5,881 nucleotides of DNA from NCBI GenBank assembly GCA_050012355.1, contig JBEKHI010000476.1:1-5881 (forward strand), read 5' to 3'. The stretch comes from JBEKHI01 sp050012355. Lineage in GTDB: Bacteria; Actinomycetota; Actinomycetes; Streptosporangiales; Streptosporangiaceae. Made by a program: the position numbers and the translations under genes. Of this stretch, positions 1-5,195 are shown piece by piece; within the stretch, counting starts at the first letter, position 1; each line of letters starts with the position of its first letter. Under the pieces are notes generated by a model. That model ran no database searches. It worked only from the letters and a program-made list of their open reading frames with translations, and had not been told where the DNA came from.

Positions 1-2
1 CG

Positions 3-1940
3 CTGGCCGCGCCGGCCACCGCGTCCGTGGCGTCCCGGGTCGCGCTGCCCGACCCCACCCCGTATGGCACCCCGGGGACGATCGAGTCCCTCAGTCCCGG
101 TCAGCAGCTCAATCTGCGGGTGTACCTGGCCGCGCAGCATCCGGCCCGGCTGGCGGCGGCCGCGCTGGCCGTCGCGACCCCGCACAGAGCTGGCTATGCG
201 CGGTACCTGACCCCGGCGCAGTACCGGCAGCGGTTCGGCCCGACCGCGGCGCAGACGGCTACGGTCGCCGGCTGGCTGAAGGCGCAGAACATGACGATCA
301 CCGCCACGACCGCGCATTACATCGCCGTGCGGGCGACGGTGGCCGAGGCCGACAGCGCGTTCGGCACCCAGGTGATCCAGTACGTGACGACCACGACGAC
401 GACCGGCCCCAAGGGGGGCACCAGCACCATCAGCATCGTCGGAACGACCGGCGGCTTCTCGGTGCCCGCCGCGCTCGGCGCGGACGTGGCCTCGGTCACC
501 GGGTTCGACCAGACCGTGCCGCCGACCACCGACGTGGCCACCGAGAGCGCCGCGCCGAGCCCGGCGGCGAACCAGACTGCCGCGGCAACCGACGAGTACC
601 AGTGCTCGCAGTACTGGGGTCAGCACACCGAGAAGATCCCGGTCGCGTACGGCAAGACCAGCGCGCCGACCCAGTTGTGCGGTTACACCCCGGCTCAGCT
701 GCGCAAGGCGTACGGGATCAGCCGGTTCACCGGCAAGGGCGCCACGATCGCGGTGGTGCTGAACGAGGCGTGGCCGACGATGCTGGCCGACGCGAACAGG
801 TTCTTCGCCGCCAACGGCATCGCCGGGTTCGCGGCCGGCCAGTACACCGAGAACTTCGGTCCCGGCTGGGCGTCGAGCTGCGGCCTGCAGCAGGAGCAGG
901 ACGGGGGAAACCCGGGCGATCCCGAGGAAGCGATCGACGTGGAGACGGCGCACATCGCCGCCCCGGACGCGAAGGTCGTCCTCGTCGGCGCTGACTGCGC
1001 GAACCAGAACGAAGACCCGGCCCAGGTCGTCGGGCCGGTCCAGCTACAGGACTTTCTCGATGCGACGACACGGGTGGTTGACGGGCACCTGGCCGACGTG
1101 GTCACCAGCTCGTGGGGCTACAACGTGTCGGCCGCCGACGCCGCTGCCTGGAACCTCGTCTTCGTGCAGGGCGCCCTGGAGGGCATCGGCTTCGACTACT
1201 CCTCCGGCGACGGCGGCTCGGTGCCCGACCCGGCGGCCGGGGAGCCCGCCCCGGTGCAGTTCCCCGCGTCCGACCCCTGGGTGACCGCGGTCGGCGGCAC
1301 CAGCCTGGCGATCGGGCGAAACGGCACGACTGTGGCCGACTACCCGTGGGGCGACAACGTCACACAGGTCGACGCGGCGGGCACCGGGTACACCGGGCCG
1401 CCCCCGGGCGACTTCGTCGGGGGGTCGGGCGGCGGGATCAGCGTGTTCGCCGAGCCCGGTTACCAGAAGTCCGTGGTGCCCGCCACGCTGGCAACCGATG
1501 GCGGAACTAGCCCGGCCTACCGAGTGGCACCCGACATCTCGGCCGACGCCGGGAACAACTGGCTGATCGGCTACACAGGGGCGCTCGGTCAGCAGGGTGT
1601 CTATTCGCAGGACAACGAGGGCGGCGGCACCAGCGGCGCCTCGCCGCTGATCGCCGGCCTTGAGGCCGACGCGATGCAGGCCACCGGGCACCCGCTCGGG
1701 TTCGCCAACCCGGCGCTTTACTTGCTCGCGAGGACCCCGGCCATCCACGACGTCCCCGCGGTCAACCCCGCCCATCCGCCGGTGGTGTTCGGCGCATCGC
1801 TCGAGGCGGGTTCCGGCGACGACTACCTGACCACGATGGGCGAAGACGCGTCGCCGCTACAGGCCAGCGCTGGGTACGACGACGTGACCGGTCTCGGCGC
1901 GCCCGGCCCGTCGTTCGTCACCGCCTTCCGAGGACTGTGA
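3..1940 (+). CDS. Secreted S53 family serine-carboxyl peptidase (sedolisin/kumamolisin type), 5'-truncated by window edge
   Basis: Probable extracellular endopeptidase of MEROPS family S53, made as a proenzyme; family members usually act at acidic pH. The frame is open from position 3. The codons before GTG 27 read LAAPATAS, the tail of a signal peptide, so GTG 27 is internal and the real start is upstream. Numbering from that GTG, residues about 22-165 form the pro-kumamolisin activation domain, followed by a Thr/Pro/Ala-rich linker and the catalytic domain from about 219 (GYTPAQLRKAYG). The S53 catalytic residues are present: E300 and D304 (EEAID), oxyanion Asp D395 (SSGDGG) and nucleophile S536 (GGTSGAS). 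The C-terminal calcium site is recognisable: D575-V576, and G616/D618 in AGYDDVTGLG. C193, C218, C285 and C324 could form two disulfides, consistent with secretion. It ends in TGA before a hairpin and is convergent with the TetR gene. Nothing links it to the operon on the right. Family assignment is very secure; substrate is unknown. Confidence 0.95.
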   Translation: MAAPATASVASRVALPDPTPYGTPGTIESLSPGQQLNLRVYLAAQHPARLAAAALAVATPHRAGYARYLTPAQYRQRFGPTAAQTATVAGWLKAQNMTITATTAHYIAVRATVAEADSAFGTQVIQYVTTTTTTGPKGGTSTISIVGTTGGFSVPAALGADVASVTGFDQTVPPTTDVATESAAPSPAANQTAAATDEYQCSQYWGQHTEKIPVAYGKTSAPTQLCGYTPAQLRKAYGISRFTGKGATIAVVLNEAWPTMLADANRFFAANGIAGFAAGQYTENFGPGWASSCGLQQEQDGGNPGDPEEAIDVETAHIAAPDAKVVLVGADCANQNEDPAQVVGPVQLQDFLDATTRVVDGHLADVVTSSWGYNVSAADAAAWNLVFVQGALEGIGFDYSSGDGGSVPDPAAGEPAPVQFPASDPWVTAVGGTSLAIGRNGTTVADYPWGDNVTQVDAAGTGYTGPPPGDFVGGSGGGISVFAEPGYQKSVVPATLATDGGTSPAYRVAPDISADAGNNWLIGYTGALGQQGVYSQDNEGGGTSGASPLIAGLEADAMQATGHPLGFANPALYLLARTPAIHDVPAVNPAHPPVVFGASLEAGSGDDYLTTMGEDASPLQASAGYDDVTGLGAPGPSFVTAFRGL

Positions 1941-1946
1941 CGAACC

Positions 1947-1982
1947 GCTGACGGGTCCCGGATCGCCCCGGGACCCGTCAGC
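1947..1982. terminator. Perfect 15-bp stem-loop, probable bidirectional terminator
   Basis: The left arm GCTGACGGGTCCCGG (1947-1961) is exactly complementary to the right arm CCGGGACCCGTCAGC (1968-1982), with a 6-nt loop ATCGCC. It begins 6 nt after the stop codon of the S53 gene and ends 13 nt before the stop codon of the convergent TetR gene, so it can end transcription from both sides. There is no T-run on either strand, which is common for actinobacterial hairpin terminators. Confidence 0.85.
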
Positions 1983-1995
1983 ACCGGCCGCGAAC

Positions 1996-2583
1996 CTAAA
2001 GTCCGGATTCCGGGATCGCGGCGGCATCGAGGAATCCCAGGCAGGCGCGCGAGCACAACTCCACTACCTCTTGCCGGGTCAGCGCGTCCGAGGTAACCCA
2101 GCGCAGGATGACGTCCTCGGTGAACGCCAGCCAGCCGCTGAGCGCCGCGTCCAGCACGGGCGTCACCGCGGTCCCGTCCGCTCCGAGGCCGGTTCGCAGC
2201 CAGTCGCCGACGACCGACCGGAACCCGGAATGCACGTCGGCGAGCCCGCTGCCTGGCCGGACTACCGCCAGGAATAGCTCCGGCGACCCGGCCACGGCCT
2301 GCGTGAACTTGTCAAGGCCCGCGCGTAGCTGGTCAGCCGGAGAAAGTCCCGGCGACGGCTGCAGCGCCGACAGCAGTTCCGCCACCGCGACCTCGATTAC
2401 CGCGCGGCGAAACTCGCGTTGCGACCCGAAATAGTGAAACACCAGCCCCGGCGACACCCCGGCCGTCGTGGCCACCGCCTCGACGGTCACCTCGCCCGCC
2501 GGATGGGATCGCAACAGGTCACGCGCGACGAACAGCAGCTGTTCGCGCCGCGCGGCTGGCGACAAGCGAGCTTGCGATGGCAT
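1996..2583 (-). CDS. TetR/AcrR family transcriptional regulator
   Basis: A 195-aa DNA-binding repressor of typical TetR length. Residues about 10-56 form the N-terminal three-helix domain; the helix-turn-helix is EVTVEAVATTAGVSPGLVFH followed by the family hallmark YFGSQREF (HYF, residues 50-52). Residues about 60-195 are the helical ligand-binding and dimerisation half, whose sequence gives no clue to the ligand. The gene is divergent from the di-iron protein/reductase operon, with 45 bp between the two starts, an arrangement typical of a local repressor that also controls itself. ATG 2583 is chosen because the HTH sits at the normal distance from it and no in-frame upstream start fits before the promoter elements. 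No Shine-Dalgarno precedes it. A TAAACT -10-like hexamer 7 nt before the ATG suggests a leaderless transcript. The family call is secure; the regulatory target is inferred from position. Confidence 0.95.
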   Translation of the reverse strand: MPSQARLSPAARREQLLFVARDLLRSHPAGEVTVEAVATTAGVSPGLVFHYFGSQREFRRAVIEVAVAELLSALQPSPGLSPADQLRAGLDKFTQAVAGSPELFLAVVRPGSGLADVHSGFRSVVGDWLRTGLGADGTAVTPVLDAALSGWLAFTEDVILRWVTSDALTRQEVVELCSRACLGFLDAAAIPESGL

Positions 2584-2600
2584 CGGTACCAGTTTACTGT
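2572..2600 (+). promoter_or_regulatory. Candidate promoter of the di-iron protein/reductase operon
   Basis: TTGCGA (2572-2577) as -35 and TACTGT (2595-2600, TANNNT) as -10 are separated by exactly 17 nt. Transcription would start near 2607, giving a leader of about 20 nt that contains the Shine-Dalgarno. The -35 lies inside the first codons of the divergent tetR gene, so the two promoters overlap. The predicted start falls inside the palindrome at 2600-2614, where a bound repressor would block RNA polymerase. This is a motif-level prediction only. Confidence 0.45.
2591..2596 (-). promoter_or_regulatory. -10 element for a probable leaderless tetR transcript
   Basis: On the minus strand the hexamer TAAACT (matching TANNNT) lies exactly 7 nt before the ATG at 2583. 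That would place the transcription start at or next to the A of the start codon. This spacing and the missing Shine-Dalgarno are the usual signature of leaderless actinobacterial genes. No good -35 is seen at 16-18 nt; TTGACT (2614-2609) is only 12 nt away. Confidence 0.5.
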
Positions 2601-2614
2601 TGAGTATTAGTCAA
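2600..2614. promoter_or_regulatory. Palindromic operator, probable TetR-family binding site
   Basis: TTGAGTATTAGTCAA is a 15-bp inverted repeat around a central T, with six of seven base pairs matching; the single mismatch is G/G at pairs 5/11. It is in the AT-rich part of the only intergenic region between the divergent tetR gene and the operon. It abuts or overlaps the predicted plus-strand -10 and start site and lies upstream of the tetR -10. Length and symmetry fit a TetR dimer site. Binding of the adjacent regulator to this site is inferred. Confidence 0.6.
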
Positions 2615-2617
2615 TAA

Positions 2618-2623
2618 GCGAGG
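2618..2623 (+). promoter_or_regulatory. Ribosome binding site that selects ATG 2629
   Basis: GCGAGG lies 5 nt before ATG 2629. The alternative in-frame GTG at 2623 overlaps this motif and has no Shine-Dalgarno of its own, so ATG 2629 is preferred. The same hexamer precedes the next gene. Confidence 0.65.
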
Positions 2624-2628
2624 TGCCC

Positions 2629-3474
2629 ATGACTGACAACCTGATTCCGGGCCAGCTCGTGCTCGAGCCGCGCGACGTGCACTTCGACTGGGCCGGCCTG
2701 CCGCTGTGCTGGATCCCGGGCGAGCCGCACGCGAGCCACATCATCAACGTGCTCCACCTGCTGCTTCCCGAGGGGGAGCGCTGGTTCGCGAAGACGTTCT
2801 CGCAGGCTCTTCCGTACATCACCGATGAACGGCTCCGCGACGACGTGATCGGTTTCGTCGGCCAGGAGGCCATCCACGCCGAGGCCCACCAGGGCGTACT
2901 CGACTACTTCGCGGAACACGGTCTCGACACCACCCGGTACATCAGGCACCTGGAGTGGATCTTCCGCCGCGTCCTCGGCGAGACCACGAGCCGGGGCGAA
3001 CTGGCCGAACACGTGGCGACGGTGGCCGCGATCGAGCACTTCACCGCGTTCCTCGGCCACTGGATACTCAGCACGCCCGAGCTCGACGCGGCAGGCGCGA
3101 ACCCGGTCATGCTCGACCTGCTGCGCTGGCACGGCGCCGAGGAGGTCGAGCACCGCAGCGTCGCCTACGACCTGATGCGCCACCTCGATCCGTCGTACTC
3201 ACGGCGGATCCGCGCCTTCGTCGTCACCGGCCCGCTGCTGGCCTGGCTGTGGGTCCGCGGCGCCAGCTTCCTGCTCCGCGCCGGTAACGAGCGGCTCACC
3301 ATCGGTGCCTACGTCCACGCGACTCGCCGCGGTCTGCTGCCCAGCCCGCGCACCGTGCTGCACTCGACGCTGCGCTACTTCCGTCCCGGGTACCACCCGG
3401 TGCAGGAAGCCGACACCCGCCAGGCCATCGCTTACCTCGGCACATCCGCGGCGGCCCGCGCGGCAGCGAGGTAA
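2629..3474 (+). CDS. Ferritin-like di-iron protein, 'predicted metal-dependent hydrolase' family (PF10118/COG3687 type); probable oxygenase
   Basis: A 281-aa helical protein resembling the family annotated as predicted metal-dependent hydrolase (recognised from sequence, not searched). It shows a full carboxylate-bridged di-iron pattern: E50 (PEGERWF), E80-x-x-H83 (GQEAIHAEAH), E136 (AIEHFTA) and E172-x-x-H175 (AEEVEHRSVAYD). The gaps of 30 and 36 residues between the single Glu and each ExxH suit two helix pairs of a four-helix bundle. This ligand set is known from ferritin-like oxidases, ribonucleotide reductase R2 and di-iron monooxygenases. Residues about 197-217 are hydrophobic and could contact membrane or a lipid substrate. 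No signal peptide is seen, so it is probably cytoplasmic. It is the first gene of the operon, divergent from tetR, and is followed after 3 nt by a flavin/[2Fe-2S] reductase that could supply its electrons. An O2-dependent oxidation is therefore inferred in preference to hydrolysis; the substrate is unknown. Start ATG 2629 rests on GCGAGG 5 nt upstream. Confidence 0.85.
   Translation: MTDNLIPGQLVLEPRDVHFDWAGLPLCWIPGEPHASHIINVLHLLLPEGERWFAKTFSQALPYITDERLRDDVIGFVGQEAIHAEAHQGVLDYFAEHGLDTTRYIRHLEWIFRRVLGETTSRGELAEHVATVAAIEHFTAFLGHWILSTPELDAAGANPVMLDLLRWHGAEEVEHRSVAYDLMRHLDPSYSRRIRAFVVTGPLLAWLWVRGASFLLRAGNERLTIGAYVHATRRGLLPSPRTVLHSTLRYFRPGYHPVQEADTRQAIAYLGTSAAARAAAR
3466..3471 (+). promoter_or_regulatory. 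Ribosome binding site for the reductase GTG start
   Basis: GCGAGG sits inside the last codons of the preceding gene, 6 nt before GTG 3478, and is identical to the site in front of the first operon gene. It supports the GTG start over the downstream in-frame ATG at 3499 and indicates coupled translation of the two genes. Confidence 0.6.
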
Positions 3475-3477
3475 GGC

Positions 3478-4491
3478 GTGCCCGCCCGCCCGGAGACCAT
3501 GCCGCCGGACCTGTTCGGCCAGCCGCGGACGGACCGGTTCCTCCGCGGCCTCACCGCCCTGTCGGCGGCGCTCCGTCCCACCTACGGCTCTGGCCCAGCG
3601 CAAGCGTCCGAGCCCACGTCCGCGTGGCGCACGCTTATCGTCGCCCGCCGCGACGCGGTCTGCCGCGACGTGGTCACGCTCGAACTCGCCGACCCGGACG
3701 GCGCCCCGCTCCCGCCGTGGGACCCGGGCGCACACTTGCGCCTCGAGCTACCCTCCGGACGCATCCGTCACTACTCAATGTGCGGGCCGTACACAATAGC
3801 CATTCGCCTTGTCCATAACGGCGGTGGCGGATCGGCCGAGATCCACGACTCGGTCCATCCAGGCACCAGGCTGCGAGTCCGTGATCCGCGCAACGGTTTC
3901 CCGTTCGCCGGCGAACCACGGCCGTACTTCGTGGCGGGCGGGATCGGGATCACCCCGCTGCTGCCGATGATCCAGGCCGCGCGGCGGCGGAGCCTGGACT
4001 GGCGGCTGGTGTACCGGGGCACCGACCGGGACAGGATGCCGTTCCTTGACCAGCTTGACTCCGCGCGCACCGAGGTGCTGATGGAGCGCGGCGACCTGCT
4101 CGAGAGCGCGCCCGATGGCGCGGCCGTCTATTGCTGCGGGCCGGCCGGAATGATCGACGCGGTGCGGGCGGCGGCCAATACCGATCCTCGGATCACCGCG
4201 TTCCGCTACGAGCGATTCACCGCGGCGCCGATCGTCGATGGCCACCGGTTCGAGGTCGAACTCGCGAGATCAGGGGCGGTGCTGGAGATTCCGCCTCACC
4301 GTTCTGTGCTAGATGAGATTGGTGGGTACAGCGCGGCGTATGGGTGCCGGCAGGGGTTTTGCGGGACGTGCGCGCAGCGGGTGCTGAGCGGCGCCGTCGA
4401 GCACCGTGGCTCGCTGCCGGCCGCGGACGGCGAGATGCTGGTGTGCGTGTCGCGGGCGGCCGAGGGGGAGAGGCTGGTGCTCGACCTGTGA
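3478..4491 (+). CDS. PDR/VanB-type NAD(P)H:flavin [2Fe-2S] oxidoreductase (electron-transfer reductase)
   Basis: A 337-aa single-chain reductase that passes electrons from NAD(P)H through a flavin to a plant-type [2Fe-2S] centre and on to a partner oxygenase. Domain order is that of phthalate dioxygenase reductase. An N-terminal Pro/Arg-rich extension (about 1-48) comes first. The flavin-binding barrel (about 50-143) carries RHYSMCG (R97, Y99, S100). The nucleotide-binding domain (about 147-247) carries VAGGIGITP (152-160) and YCCGPAGM (218-225). The C-terminal ferredoxin (about 256-337) has cluster cysteines C290, C295, C298 and C323. The YS-L/M-C-type motif suggests FMN more than FAD. No Rieske oxygenase or P450 is in the window, so the di-iron protein 3 nt upstream is the best candidate partner. 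The segment after RHYSMCG goes directly to PYTIAIR and looks several residues shorter than usual. The TGA stop overlaps the GTG of the next gene by 4 nt. Family is secure; partner is inferred. Confidence 0.93.
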   Translation: MPARPETMPPDLFGQPRTDRFLRGLTALSAALRPTYGSGPAQASEPTSAWRTLIVARRDAVCRDVVTLELADPDGAPLPPWDPGAHLRLELPSGRIRHYSMCGPYTIAIRLVHNGGGGSAEIHDSVHPGTRLRVRDPRNGFPFAGEPRPYFVAGGIGITPLLPMIQAARRRSLDWRLVYRGTDRDRMPFLDQLDSARTEVLMERGDLLESAPDGAAVYCCGPAGMIDAVRAAANTDPRITAFRYERFTAAPIVDGHRFEVELARSGAVLEIPPHRSVLDEIGGYSAAYGCRQGFCGTCAQRVLSGAVEHRGSLPAADGEMLVCVSRAAEGERLVLDL

Positions 4492-5195
4492 AGCTGGACG
4501 CGTTCCGCGACCTGCAGCGACTCGGCTACCGGTGCGCGAGCCTGGTCGCGGCTTCGCTTCAGCCGGGCGTCACCGAACGCCAGGCGGCCGCCCGGCTGCG
4601 CCGCTCGCTGCTCGCGGCCGGGGCGGACGACTTCTTCCGGGTGCCGTTCGCGTGGTTCGGCGATCGGACCGCCGCTCGGCAGCTCTTTTCCACTGGCCGC
4701 GCGCTCGCCGAGGGCATGCCGTTCATACTCGACTGCGCGCCGGTCTGGCACGAGTACGTCGCCGGCATCGGGTACGCGGGCGTGCTGGGCTCGAACCGGC
4801 TGTGGTCCCGGATGGACGCCGATCTGGCCGGGTACCGGGAGCTGATCCTGAGGGAACATCGTCGGCTGGACGAGATCAACCCGCGGATCGCACGGGACGG
4901 GTACTCCGCGCGGGTGATCGGGCACCGGGTCGCGCGGCTGCCGCCGCGGCGTCCTGGGCGAGTGGTGACGATGGCCGGGTTCGGGGTACGGACGTTGCAG
5001 ACGCTGGGCCGGGAACTGGTGGCCGACCGGTCTCCGCTGGTCGGCCGGCTCACACCGGGGCTGTGGACGGTCGGACCGCACATCGGGTTGGCCGGTGTGG
5101 GTGTCAAGTTCGAGGAGTTGCTCGTGGTGACAGAGGACGACGCGTTCTGGCTTGACGACGACCTGCCGCACCGGCGGCGCTGGAGCGCGGCGTGA
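4488..5195 (+). CDS. M24 family metallopeptidase-like protein with incomplete metal site
   Basis: A 235-aa protein resembling the M24 (methionine aminopeptidase/Xaa-Pro peptidase, 'pita-bread') family. Recognisable segments are VTERQAAARLRRSL, FAWFGDRTA, GMPFILDCAPVWHEYVAGIG, PGLWTVGPHIG and KFEELLVVTEDDAFWLDDDLP. Of the five canonical metal ligands, D82 (ILD), probably H146 (GHRV) and E209 (FEE) are present. The second Asp, 11 residues after D82, is G93 (codon GGC, 4764-4766). The Glu expected in the (V/I)EP motif is G196 (TVGPHIG, codon GGA, 5073-5075). Each could arise from one A-to-G change. The protein may therefore be catalytically dead or use a different chemistry. GTG 4488 is chosen because it makes a 4-nt GTGA overlap with the reductase and gives the normal N-terminus; the frame stays open further upstream, but that part lies entirely inside the reductase gene. 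The end overlaps the next gene by 4 nt. Fold is likely; function is unknown, and its role in an oxidative operon is unclear. Confidence 0.8.
   Translation: MKLDAFRDLQRLGYRCASLVAASLQPGVTERQAAARLRRSLLAAGADDFFRVPFAWFGDRTAARQLFSTGRALAEGMPFILDCAPVWHEYVAGIGYAGVLGSNRLWSRMDADLAGYRELILREHRRLDEINPRIARDGYSARVIGHRVARLPPRRPGRVVTMAGFGVRTLQTLGRELVADRSPLVGRLTPGLWTVGPHIGLAGVGVKFEELLVVTEDDAFWLDDDLPHRRRWSAA

Noticed and set aside
27..29. GTG 27 as the real start of the S53 peptidase
   Set aside because: The frame is open to the window edge and the preceding codons encode the end of a signal peptide, so the gene starts upstream.
1044..1775. Minus-strand open frame of 243 codons opposite the S53 peptidase
   Set aside because: Shadow of a gene with clear catalytic motifs; the translation is Gly/Arg/Val-rich and has no recognisable domain.
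2605..2610. TATTAG as an alternative -10 for the operon
   Set aside because: It lies inside the palindrome, fits TANNNT less well (ends in G), and lacks a -35 as well placed as TTGCGA-N17-TACTGT.
2623..2625. GTG 2623 as start of the di-iron protein
   Set aside because: It overlaps the only Shine-Dalgarno (GCGAGG 2618-2623), which is correctly spaced for ATG 2629.
2611..3183. Minus-strand open frame of 190 codons opposite the di-iron protein
   Set aside because: It would run through the divergent promoter region and lies opposite a gene with conserved di-iron motifs.
4344..4487. Upstream ATG 4344 as start of the M24-like gene
   Set aside because: The extra 48 residues lie entirely inside the reductase ferredoxin-domain coding region and read as out-of-frame Arg/Ala-rich sequence. 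GTG 4488 with a GTGA overlap matches the junction of the next gene pair.
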